This document shows positions 8,457 to 16,320 of a stretch of DNA of 64,000 nucleotides, one piece after another. Both the position numbers and the translations under genes were made by a program. The stretch comes from Terrimesophilobacter sp038243605 (GTDB lineage: Bacteria; Actinomycetota; Actinomycetes; Actinomycetales; Microbacteriaceae), in NCBI GenBank assembly GCA_038243605.1, contig JBBSQX010000002.1:221721-285720 (forward strand), given 5' to 3'. Under the pieces are notes generated by a model that was given only the letters and a program-made list of their open reading frames with translations, was not told the origin of the DNA and ran no database searches. The first letter of the stretch is position 1. Each line of letters starts with the position of its first letter.

Positions 8457-9080
8457 CTAGCCGGAGGTGGGGTCCGACCCGCCGCTCAACTCGTCCCAAT
8501 TCGAAACTGCCGCGTCGCCAGGGTTCGTCTCGGCCAACTCGGCCGAGAGAGCCTGTTCTGCCGGTTCGAAACGCACGGGCTCGTAGCGCCGCCCCGACGT
8601 GGGCCACAAGCGCCCCGTGATCAGAATGCCGATAGCGATCACTGCCAAGAGCACACCAACAACCACGCTCACGTAAGGCCATGCAGTGGGGGTAACCGAT
8701 CCGATAAGCCCCGATACAGCGACGCGCCCTTCCAAACTTGTTGCTTCCGTCACGGCGGAACTCACCGCCCCCACCGGTGAGGCAATTGCGAGAGCAGCAG
8801 AAAGCGTGATGCTCGCGCCCAAGGCAACTTCGAGGAGCGAGAGAACGACTCGAAAGAAGGGCCCAGAGATCGCCATTGCGGCGAATCCCGCAGCGCTGGC
8901 GAGAGCGAGTGCGGCAACGGCGGGTGCCCCAACGTCTCCGGCGACCTCAAGCGTAGGATGTGCATCAAACTGCCCCGTGAGCACTACTCCGAACCACGTT
9001 TGTGACCAACCAATGAGGGCTAGAGCCGCACATCCTAGGCCGGTGAAAAGACTAATGGAGCGAAGGCCGCGGGGGGTCAT
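8457..9080 (-). CDS. Trp biosynthesis-associated membrane protein
   Basis: A 207-residue membrane protein with four predicted helices (about 7-27, 47-72, 77-102 and 131-155) and a polar C-terminal tail of 45 residues. The N-terminal segment with GWSQTWF is typical of the actinobacterial Trp-operon-associated membrane protein family, which sits directly after trpE. Its start overlaps the trpE stop as ATGA, so it is made together with anthranilate synthase component I. The molecular function is not known; the conserved place next to trpE and trpC is the only clue, and transport or membrane tethering would be guesses. Confidence 0.85.
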   Translation of the reverse strand: MTPRGLRSISLFTGLGCAALALIGWSQTWFGVVLTGQFDAHPTLEVAGDVGAPAVAALALASAAGFAAMAISGPFFRVVLSLLEVALGASITLSAALAIASPVGAVSSAVTEATSLEGRVAVSGLIGSVTPTAWPYVSVVVGVLLAVIAIGILITGRLWPTSGRRYEPVRFEPAEQALSAELAETNPGDAAVSNWDELSGGSDPTSG

Positions 9081-10591
9081 GGAAGGACCCTGCGCATCCG
9101 ATTGGCTACCGCGACGGCACGCAAGGGAGCAGCCGCCTTATTCTGCGACTCTTCGAACTCCAATGTCGGGTCAGAATCCGCAACGATTCCTGCTCCCGCC
9201 TGAACTCGAGCCACTCCACGAGAGATCGTCGCGGTGCGAATCGCAATCGCCAAATCTAGGTCACCCGCGAAGCCGATGTAGCCGACCACTCCCCCGTACA
9301 GCCCTCGAGCGGCAGGCTCCAACTCATCAATAATCTCTAACGCACGAGGCTTCGGTGCGCCCGAAAGCGTGCCAGCCGGAAAAGTGGCGCGCAGCACAGC
9401 GATTGGTCCGGCATTTGGACGCACAGCGCCCTCCACAGACGACACCAAGTGCATGATGTGGCTGAAACGCTCCACCTGCATAAACTCAGTGACGTCGACG
9501 CTACCGGCAACACATACTTTGCCGAGGTCGTTTCGAGCCAGATCGACGAGCATCAAATGCTCTGCCCGCTCCTTGTCGTCGTTCACGAGCGTCTGGGCGA
9601 GATCGGCATCAGCCTCAGGAGTGTCTCCTCGAGGCCGAGAACCCGCGATTGGATGCATCATCGCCCGCCCACCTTCGACCTTGACAAGGGCCTCAGGGGA
9701 CGACCCAACGACCCAATACGGCTCGCCCTCGGGCTCTGCGAGAGAAAGGAAATACATGTACGGGCTCGGGTTGAGAGCCCTGAGCACTCGGTAAACATCG
9801 ATCGGATCAGCGGTGACATCGTGGTCGAAGCGCTGTGAAAGGACGACCTGAAACACATCGCCTTCGCGAATGTAGTTCTTGCCCGCCTTAACTGCAGCAT
9901 GAAAAGCGTCTGCGGCCACCCGCATCCGAGGTGACGGTTCCGCCGTAAAATCGACATCGGCAACCCAAGATTCAGACGGCACAGCCAGCTGAGCCTGAAG
10001 CGAGTCGAGCGAACGCAGCGCGCCGTCCCACAGCTCATCAGGATTTTGCACACCGTCGTTCAGCACGCTGACGATCAGCGAGACTGTGCCGGTGCGGTGG
10101 TCCATCACCACCAACTCGCGAACAAAGCTGAGCGCCTGCCCTGGGATGTGAAAATCAGAAGCGGGGCCATCCGGAAGTCGCTCGATTTGCCGCACCGCGT
10201 TCCACCCCACGAAACCGACGAGCCCGCCCGTGAGCGGCGGATGCCCTGCCACGCGTGGTGTCGCCCATCGTGAGTAGACGTGTTCAATGGCGTCAAGCGG
10301 TGAAAGAGATGCGGCGTCGCCAATCGCGCGCTGTTCGGAAAGGCCATAGTCGAGCCAACACGTGGAGTCGCCCACTTGGCTAAGAACCCCAAAACTCGAT
10401 ACCCCAATGAACGAGTAGCGGGACCAGATTCCGCCCTGCTCGGCAGACTCAAGAAGAAATGTTCCCGGTGCCCCCTTCGCCAGTTTGCGGTAGATGGCGA
10501 CCGGCGTTTCGGCGTCAGCAAACAGCTCACGAATGACCGGCACGACGCGGTGATCCTCCAGCAACTCGTTGAACTGCTCACGCGTTGTCAT
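9077..10591 (-). CDS. trpE: Anthranilate synthase component I
   Basis: Converts chorismate to anthranilate with ammonia from the glutamine amidotransferase partner (trpG, not in this window). The 504 residues carry the tryptophan feedback site (LLES near residue 50) and the chorismate-binding domain: PIAGSRPRGDTPE, LVDLARNDLGKV and FPAGTLSGAPKPRA. ATG at 10591 was chosen over an upstream ATG at 10630 because a perfect AGGAGG lies six bases before it. Both the ribosome site and the first codons lie inside the 3' end of hisI, so trpE is tied to the histidine genes rather than having its own leader; no trp attenuator is visible here. Confidence 0.97.
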   Translation of the reverse strand: MTTREQFNELLEDHRVVPVIRELFADAETPVAIYRKLAKGAPGTFLLESAEQGGIWSRYSFIGVSSFGVLSQVGDSTCWLDYGLSEQRAIGDAASLSPLDAIEHVYSRWATPRVAGHPPLTGGLVGFVGWNAVRQIERLPDGPASDFHIPGQALSFVRELVVMDHRTGTVSLIVSVLNDGVQNPDELWDGALRSLDSLQAQLAVPSESWVADVDFTAEPSPRMRVAADAFHAAVKAGKNYIREGDVFQVVLSQRFDHDVTADPIDVYRVLRALNPSPYMYFLSLAEPEGEPYWVVGSSPEALVKVEGGRAMMHPIAGSRPRGDTPEADADLAQTLVNDDKERAEHLMLVDLARNDLGKVCVAGSVDVTEFMQVERFSHIMHLVSSVEGAVRPNAGPIAVLRATFPAGTLSGAPKPRALEIIDELEPAARGLYGGVVGYIGFAGDLDLAIAIRTATISRGVARVQAGAGIVADSDPTLEFEESQNKAAAPLRAVAVANRMRRVLP

Positions 10592-10946
10592 CTGACGCCT
10601 CCTGAACGAGTGAATCATTTTCTGCGTCAAAGCAACTGTGTGCGCCGGTGTGACATGCAGCCACGACGGGTTTCACCGTGACCAGGAGCGCATCAGAATC
10701 GCAGTCCAGCGACAGGTTCGAGAGAGCAAGGTGGTTGCCGGAAGTGTCACCCTTGCGCCAGTACTGTTGGCGCGATCGCGACCAAAAGGTGACGAGCCCG
10801 CCCGTAATCGTTCTTCGGAGCGCTTCAGCATCCATCCACGCAAGCATGAGTACGTCCTTTGACCCGAGCTCCTGCACTATCGCGGGAAGAAGCCCATCAA
10901 CACCAAACTTGGCGTGCTCAAGGATGTCGAAGTGTGTGTTCGTCAC
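10578..10946 (-). CDS. hisI: Phosphoribosyl-AMP cyclohydrolase
   Basis: Third step of histidine synthesis: opens the adenine ring of phosphoribosyl-AMP. A stand-alone 122-residue HisI, without the HisE domain (hisE is separate at 12617). The core motif LMLAWMDAEALRRTI is followed by FWSRSRQQYWRKGDTSGN, the metal ligands around LDCDSDALL and the zinc cysteines in ACHTGAHSCF. The start is a GTG overlapping the hisF stop (GTGA); the 3' end overlaps trpE by 14 bases. Confidence 0.96.
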   Translation of the reverse strand: MTNTHFDILEHAKFGVDGLLPAIVQELGSKDVLMLAWMDAEALRRTITGGLVTFWSRSRQQYWRKGDTSGNHLALSNLSLDCDSDALLVTVKPVVAACHTGAHSCFDAENDSLVQEASDDNA

Positions 10947-11704
10947 GCCGTCTCCCTCACCAGAATCCCCGTTTCTGCCATCGCGTGCTTCACGTCGCCC
11001 ACCGTCATCTCACCGTAATGAAACACGGATGCGGCCAGGACCGCGTCAGCCCCCGCCACAACAGCGGGAGCGAAATGTTCGCGAGTTCCTGCTCCACCCG
11101 AAGCAATGATGGGCACAGTGCTGATCTCGCGTACAGCAGAAATCAATTCAAGATCGAAACCCGATTTTGTGCCATCAGCATCCATGGAGTTGACGAGCAG
11201 CTCGCCTGCGCCGCGGTCGACACACTCCTTTGCCCACTCCAAGGCACCAATATCTGTCGTCGTGCTTCCGCCGTGTGTCGTCACAACGAAACGACTACCC
11301 GATCGCGTGACGTCGAGGGAGAGAACGAGAACTTGCGCGCCGAAGCGGTTCGCAATCTCATCAATGAGCTGTGGTCGAGCGATGGCCGCACTGTTCACTC
11401 CCACCCTGTCAGCACCGGCCCCAAGGAGACGTGCCACATCGTCGACGGTGCGAACGCCTCCCCCCACTGTCAGCGGAATAAAAACTTGCTCCGCCGTGCG
11501 AGTAACCAAGTCGTACGTCGTCGCGCGGTTGTCGACAGTAGCTTTCACATCAAGGAAGGTGAGTTCGTCGGCACCCTGCTCGTAGTACTTGCGGGAAAGC
11601 TCAACAGGGTCACCGGCATCGCGTAGCCCGAGAAAGTTGACACCCTTGACAACACGGCCATCGGCAACGTCAAGACACGGGATAACTCGAACAGGAAGGT
11701 TCAT
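10943..11704 (-). CDS. hisF: Imidazole glycerol phosphate synthase subunit HisF
   Basis: Cyclase subunit that with HisH makes imidazole glycerol phosphate and AICAR. A 253-residue (beta/alpha)8 barrel: the first catalytic Asp is in IPCLDVADGRVVKG, the second in LSLDVTRSGS, with the two phosphate loops GGGVRTVDD and ASGGAGT. The start ATG 11704 shares its last base with the hisG stop codon (TGATG) and gives the normal MNLPVRVIPCLD N-terminus; longer upstream reading would enter hisG. hisH and hisA are not in the window. Confidence 0.97.
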   Translation of the reverse strand: MNLPVRVIPCLDVADGRVVKGVNFLGLRDAGDPVELSRKYYEQGADELTFLDVKATVDNRATTYDLVTRTAEQVFIPLTVGGGVRTVDDVARLLGAGADRVGVNSAAIARPQLIDEIANRFGAQVLVLSLDVTRSGSRFVVTTHGGSTTTDIGALEWAKECVDRGAGELLVNSMDADGTKSGFDLELISAVREISTVPIIASGGAGTREHFAPAVVAGADAVLAASVFHYGEMTVGDVKHAMAETGILVRETA

Positions 11705-12543
11705 CAAATTCTCGCTGCGTGAATGGAACTCACCAAAATGGCGCGGGCACCAAGGGAATATAGCTTGTCCATAATTGGGTTCATTTGTGTGCGCAGCACC
11801 ATAACCCGCACGGCAACCCACTCTGGATCACGCAGTGGGGAGACAGTTGGAGACTCAAGCCCCGGTGTGAGGGCGGAAGCTTTTTCGACAAGGTGCGCAG
11901 GCAAGTCGTAATCCATCAGCACGTATTGACGAGCAACAAGAACTCCCTGGATGCGCCGCTGAAACGTTTCGAGGCCAAGCAAGGCGGCCCCCGAGCTAAT
12001 CAGTACAGCTGTTGATTCCAAAATGACCGGGCCGAAAACTTCGAGGTCCTGCTGACGCAGTGTCGTGCCGGTGGACACGACGTCTGCCACAGCATCCGCC
12101 ACCCCCAGCCGCACGGCAGACTCCACAGCGCCATCCAGGGAAACGATCTCTGCCTTCACACCCTCCGCTTCGAGAAAAGAAGCCACAAGACCCGGATAGC
12201 TCGTTGCCACCCGAACGCCATTCAAGTCGTAGTGATCAGAGAACGCGCCACGTGGACCGGCAAAACGAAAAGTCGATTCACCGAAATCCAGACCAACGAT
12301 CTCCGTCGCGCTAGAGCCGGAGTCTAGGAGCAGATCGCGCCCGGTGATCCCGACATCGAGAGCACCAGAACCCACGTAGGTCGCGATATCCCTTGGCCGA
12401 AGATAAAAGAACTCGACTTCGTTGCCAGGGTCAAAGACAACAAGCTCTTTGGGGTCGCGACGCGTGACGTAACCCGCCTCCGCAAGCATTTGGGTAGCGG
12501 TTTCTGACAACATCCCCTTGTTAGGGACGGCAATTCTGAGCAT
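11704..12543 (-). CDS. hisG: ATP phosphoribosyltransferase, long form
   Basis: First and committed step of histidine synthesis: ATP + PRPP to phosphoribosyl-ATP. At 279 residues it is the long form with a C-terminal ACT-like domain for histidine feedback (about residues 205-279), so it does not need HisZ. The N-terminus LRIAVPNKGMLSE and the PRPP loop ADVVSTGTTLRQ are clear. The start ATG 12543 has AAAGAG eight bases upstream. A 73-bp gap separates it from hisE, larger than the other gaps in this operon; I see no promoter or hairpin there that I would defend. Confidence 0.97.
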   Translation of the reverse strand: MLRIAVPNKGMLSETATQMLAEAGYVTRRDPKELVVFDPGNEVEFFYLRPRDIATYVGSGALDVGITGRDLLLDSGSSATEIVGLDFGESTFRFAGPRGAFSDHYDLNGVRVATSYPGLVASFLEAEGVKAEIVSLDGAVESAVRLGVADAVADVVSTGTTLRQQDLEVFGPVILESTAVLISSGAALLGLETFQRRIQGVLVARQYVLMDYDLPAHLVEKASALTPGLESPTVSPLRDPEWVAVRVMVLRTQMNPIMDKLYSLGARAILVSSIHAARI

Positions 12544-12616
12544 GCTGATTCTCTTTACTCGCCGGCTGGTCGTTCAGCACAGCGTCGATATGGATAGTCG
12601 AGTACGAGAGCAATGA

Positions 12617-12880
12617 TCAAAGATGTCGATAAACATCGGCAAGCGTGAGGCCCTTAGCAATCATGAGAACTTGCACGTGATAGAGGAGCTGAGACAACTC
12701 TTCCGCCGTGCGGTCTGCGCTCTCAAACTCCGCTGCCATCCAGGATTCCGCAGCTTCTTCCACAAGCTTTTTTCCTACCGAATGCACCCCAGCGTCTAGC
12801 CGCTCGACAGTACCAGAGCCCTCTGGCCTATTCACGGCCTTCTCGCTGAGCTCAGCGAACAGCGCGTCGAAGTTCTTCAC
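12617..12880 (-). CDS. hisE: Phosphoribosyl-ATP pyrophosphatase
   Basis: Second histidine step: hydrolyses phosphoribosyl-ATP to phosphoribosyl-AMP and pyrophosphate. An 87-residue all-alpha MazG-like protein with the metal-binding acidic helices KKLVEEAAESWMAAEF and AEELSQLLYHVQVLM. The length is normal for a stand-alone HisE. GTG start, 17 bases after the FKBP stop. It sits before hisG, as in many actinobacteria. Confidence 0.93.
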   Translation of the reverse strand: MKNFDALFAELSEKAVNRPEGSGTVERLDAGVHSVGKKLVEEAAESWMAAEFESADRTAEELSQLLYHVQVLMIAKGLTLADVYRHL

Positions 12881-12897
12881 ACGTCCTACGTTACTAG

Positions 12898-13272
12898 TTA
12901 GGAAGCACCCAGCAGGTCTATGACGAAAATCAGCGTGCGCCCAGAAAGGCGATGGCCGCTACCGGCAGTGCCATATGCCAGGTGAGGGGGGATGACAAGT
13001 TCACGACGACCCCCCACGCGCATTCCAGGAATGCCCTCCTGCCAACCCGCGATCAGGTTGCTGAGAGGAAAGTTGATCGATTGGCCACGATCCCAACTCG
13101 AATCAAATTCTTCGCCAGTTTCGAAATCGACACCGACGTAGTGAACATTAACAGTTGCGCCCGGTGCAGCTTCGGCGCCAGAGCCCACCTCGATGTCTCG
13201 CGTGACAAGCGCGGCAGGCGCGTCGCCCTCGTGGAAGTCGATCTCTGGCTTGGTCTTCTTTGCGTCGGTCAT
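12898..13272 (-). CDS. FKBP-type peptidyl-prolyl cis-trans isomerase
   Basis: A 124-residue cytoplasmic FKBP with no signal peptide or membrane helix. The FKBP fold motifs are in order: VNVHYVGVDFETGEEFDSSWDRG, then LIAGWQEGIPGMRVGGRRELVIPPHLAYGTAGSG and the final strand TLIFVIDLLGA, with the hydrophobic pocket residues (Tyr, Phe, Trp) in place. The first 22 residues are a polar lead-in. It likely assists protein folding. The place between rpe and hisE gives no further clue; linkage may only reflect operon packing. Confidence 0.93.
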   Translation of the reverse strand: MTDAKKTKPEIDFHEGDAPAALVTRDIEVGSGAEAAPGATVNVHYVGVDFETGEEFDSSWDRGQSINFPLSNLIAGWQEGIPGMRVGGRRELVIPPHLAYGTAGSGHRLSGRTLIFVIDLLGAS

Positions 13273-13309
13273 TCAACTATCAAAGCAGACCTCGCCTGGG
13301 TGTGCAGCG

Positions 13310-13972
13310 CTAGTGCGAATGGCGCTCAGCGGCCGACCGAAGCGCAGCGATGTTTGCCGTTGGATCTCCCGAGTTATAGACACTCGATCCCGCAACGAAA
13401 GTGTCTGCACCCGCCTCGGCGGCGATTAAAATGCTGCGCTCGTCGACCCCGCCGTCGACCTGCAGCCAGACATCAAGCCCGCTCTTTGCCACCTGAGCCG
13501 ACAGGCTTTCAAGTTTCGGCATCACTGATTCAATGAAGGACTGCCCTCCAAAACCAGGCTCAACCGTCATCACGAGAACTTGGTCAAACTCGCTGAGGAT
13601 CTCTAAGTAAGGCTCAACTGGAGTACCCGGCTTCACCGCAATTCCTGCCCTCGCGCCCATCGCGCGCAGGCGCCGCGCCAGCAATACTGCATCTGTGGCT
13701 GCCTCTGCATGGAACGTGACCGAGAATGCCCCGAGCTCGGCATAGCCGGGAGCCCACCGATCCGGATCATCGATCATCAAGTGAACATCGAGAGGAATAG
13801 GCGATACCGCCTGAATTCGGCCCACCATTTGCGGCCCGAACGTGAGGTTAGGAACGAAGTGGTTGTCCATCACATCAACGTGCACGAAGTCAGCTGTTGA
13901 TATGCGCGCCAAATCGCTCTCCATGTTTACAAAATCCGCGGAGAGGATGCTGGGGTTGATGCGAACAGCCAT
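13310..13972 (-). CDS. rpe: Ribulose-phosphate 3-epimerase
   Basis: Interconverts ribulose 5-phosphate and xylulose 5-phosphate in the pentose phosphate pathway. A 220-residue TIM barrel with INPSILSADF, the metal and catalytic residues in VHVDVMDNHFVPNLTFG (His, Asp), DVHLMI (His) and VDGGVDE (Asp), and the phosphate site near VAGSSVY. Nine bases downstream of rsmB. Confidence 0.97.
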   Translation of the reverse strand: MAVRINPSILSADFVNMESDLARISTADFVHVDVMDNHFVPNLTFGPQMVGRIQAVSPIPLDVHLMIDDPDRWAPGYAELGAFSVTFHAEAATDAVLLARRLRAMGARAGIAVKPGTPVEPYLEILSEFDQVLVMTVEPGFGGQSFIESVMPKLESLSAQVAKSGLDVWLQVDGGVDERSILIAAEAGADTFVAGSSVYNSGDPTANIAALRSAAERHSH

Positions 13973-13981
13973 ACAACAAAC

Positions 13982-15394
13982 CTACCGGGCTGTGTCGCCC
14001 ACGAGCGGCTTCTCCAAAAGTGCAATGAACATTGCGTCGGTTCCGTGAACGTGAGGCCACAACTGCACGTGCGCAGAACTGCCGAGATCCACTCCCGACA
14101 CCACAATGTCACCGAGTACAGCTGGTGTGTTGAGAGGCACTAGGCCGAGAGTGCGCACAGCGTGTGCGACGACTGCCGTCGTTTCTGCTCGGTGCGGAGA
14201 GCACGTGATGTACGCCAAAACACCACCAGGAGCGAGCGCTGTTGAGGCCGCTTCGATCAATTCAATCTGGAGCGCCGTGAGCTCTGGAATGTCTCGTGGC
14301 TGTTTTCGCCATCGCGCCTCAGGCCTGCGGCGCAAAGCACCGAGCCCTGTACACGGGGCGTCGAGAATAACCCGATCAAAGGCACCCGTCATCCACTCGC
14401 CAAATGAACGAGCGTCCTCTTCGAGAACTTGCGGAGGGTCATCGAACACGGCAAGCGCATTACGAACGAGTCCCGCACGCGCCGGTATGACCTCATTAGC
14501 AACTAGTGTTGCCCCTCCTGCGAGTGCTTCGGCGGCGAGCAGGGCGGCTTTTCCGCCTGGGCCCGCACACATGTCGAGCCACCGTTCGCCCTGCACAATT
14601 GGTCTGGCGCGGCTGAGCGCGAGGGCTGCGACCTGCGAGCCTTCGTCTTGCACACGCGCGCGACCCTCTTTTATCGCCGGCCAGCGAGACGGGTCTCCCC
14701 CACCGCTCACGGCGCCAATGGGCGAAAGTAGTCCGGGATCGGCGCCATCGAGTTCGCCGTGATCTGCAAGTCCTGGAAGTGCAGCGAGGCTCACCCGGGG
14801 GGCTACGTTATCCGCAGCAAGAAGATCGACGAGTTCGCTGCCGCGGCCCTCAGCTTCCAATGCTTGACGGAAAGCCCGCACGATCCACACCGGATGCGAA
14901 AACTCAGCAGATAGGCGATCTTCTTCCGTCGTCTGGGTTCCAATCACGCGCTCACGCCACTCCTGCGCTGGAACTCGGGTGATCGCGCGAAGCACACCAT
15001 TGACAAACCCCGTCGACGATCGCGTTCCCACCTCCCGAGCTAATGACACCGCCTCATCAACGGCAGCATGCTCAGCCACTCGCATTGAGAGAATTTGGTG
15101 AACCGCCAGACGAAGCACATCGAGCACTGGCGGGTCTATCTCGGTCACCGGCCGGTTCGCGGCGATCTCTATGACGCGATCGTAGAGGCCCTGTTGACGA
15201 AGCGTGCCGTACGTCAGCTCTGTTGCCAGCCCGGCGTCAGCGCCATGTAGCCCGGCACGGTCAAGCTTCACAGGCAACAGCAGGTTCGCGTACGCATCCG
15301 AAACCGACACCGCGTGGATCACGTCGAAAGCAACTCGACGAGCCGGTTGAACAGTTGGACCCTTGCGGGTGGATGTCGAACGATCATTACTCAC
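13982..15394 (-). CDS. rsmB: 16S rRNA (cytosine-967-C5) methyltransferase, RsmB-like
   Basis: Methylates cytosine C5 in 16S rRNA with SAM. The 470-residue protein has an N-terminal NusB-like RNA-binding domain (about residues 15-150) and a C-terminal Rossmann methyltransferase. The SAM loop is LDMCAGPGGKAALLA; the two cysteines of the m5C mechanism are in LDAPCTGLGALRRRP and YITCSPHRAET. The start is set at GTG 15394, which overlaps the fmt stop (GTGA) with AGAGG about ten bases upstream; a GTG at 15433 lacks a ribosome site. Confidence 0.94.
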   Translation of the reverse strand: MSNDRSTSTRKGPTVQPARRVAFDVIHAVSVSDAYANLLLPVKLDRAGLHGADAGLATELTYGTLRQQGLYDRVIEIAANRPVTEIDPPVLDVLRLAVHQILSMRVAEHAAVDEAVSLAREVGTRSSTGFVNGVLRAITRVPAQEWRERVIGTQTTEEDRLSAEFSHPVWIVRAFRQALEAEGRGSELVDLLAADNVAPRVSLAALPGLADHGELDGADPGLLSPIGAVSGGGDPSRWPAIKEGRARVQDEGSQVAALALSRARPIVQGERWLDMCAGPGGKAALLAAEALAGGATLVANEVIPARAGLVRNALAVFDDPPQVLEEDARSFGEWMTGAFDRVILDAPCTGLGALRRRPEARWRKQPRDIPELTALQIELIEAASTALAPGGVLAYITCSPHRAETTAVVAHAVRTLGLVPLNTPAVLGDIVVSGVDLGSSAHVQLWPHVHGTDAMFIALLEKPLVGDTAR

Positions 15395-16320
15395 TTGGCT
15401 ATTACCTCTTCTACGCTCTTGCGCCCGCGCCACCAGTCCGTCGCGTTCATTGGTTTCTTTCCCGATGGCTGTACGCGGTGCAGTTCAAGGGGATCCGACC
15501 CGGTTCCAATCACGACACGCCCCGCCTCGAACTGAATCAGGCCTGGTCGCCGTGGCGGTGTATCGCGCGCAATGTGTGCTTTGAGAATGTTAAGCCGCGC
15601 ATCATCCACACTCGTAAACGCTCCTGGCTCAGGGGTTACTCCCCTAATTCTGTGGTGCACGCTCGGTGCGGGGAGGTTCCAGTCAAGCCGACCATCCTCC
15701 ATGCTCAGCTTGGGTGCCAGCACAACATCACCCACTTGGTCATCCGCACGCGCAGAACCGTCAGCGATCATGTCGATAACGCGCAGTAAGAGCTCCGCTC
15801 CCGAATCTGCGAGCGACCCCAGGAGATGGCCAGCGGTTTCATTTCGCCCGATGCTCTGGGTGAGTGTTCCAAAAACAGGACCAGCGTCAAGCTCCTCGAC
15901 CAACTGGAACACGCACGCACCCGTCACATCATCGCCAGCAATAATGGCGTGTTGCACTGGCGCAGCGCCGCGCCATCGGGGAAGAAGTGAGAAATGCAGA
16001 TTGATCCATCCATACTTCGGCGCGGAGAGCAGAGGCTCACGGATAAGACCACCGAACGCCACAATGACGCCGAGATCTGGCTCAAGATCCATCAGTGAAT
16101 CAGTATGTTCGCCTGCCAGACGGTTCGCTTCCCTCACCGGAACACCCAGCTCACGAGCAGCGGTTGCGACCGGCGTTGGCGTGAGTATTCGTTTACGCCC
16201 ATGCGGTGACATTTCGCGCGTCACGACAGAGATAATCTCATGTTGACTCGCCGCGATGGCGCGCAAGCTCGGCACCGCAACCAAAGGGCTGCCAGCGAAA
16301 ACAAGGCGGAGTGGTGTCAC
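15391..16320 (-). CDS. fmt: Methionyl-tRNA formyltransferase
   Basis: Formylates initiator Met-tRNA with 10-formyl-THF. The 309 residues are family length. N-terminal LRLVFAGSPLVAVPSL, then the catalytic Asn-His-Asp region INLHFSLLPRWRGAAPVQHAI with Asp in DDVTGACVFQLVEELDAGP, followed by the C-terminal beta-barrel domain that binds the acceptor stem. The GTG start overlaps the priA stop (GTGA) and the stop overlaps the rsmB start, so priA, fmt and rsmB are coupled. Confidence 0.97.
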   Translation of the reverse strand: MTPLRLVFAGSPLVAVPSLRAIAASQHEIISVVTREMSPHGRKRILTPTPVATAARELGVPVREANRLAGEHTDSLMDLEPDLGVIVAFGGLIREPLLSAPKYGWINLHFSLLPRWRGAAPVQHAIIAGDDVTGACVFQLVEELDAGPVFGTLTQSIGRNETAGHLLGSLADSGAELLLRVIDMIADGSARADDQVGDVVLAPKLSMEDGRLDWNLPAPSVHHRIRGVTPEPGAFTSVDDARLNILKAHIARDTPPRRPGLIQFEAGRVVIGTGSDPLELHRVQPSGKKPMNATDWWRGRKSVEEVIAK

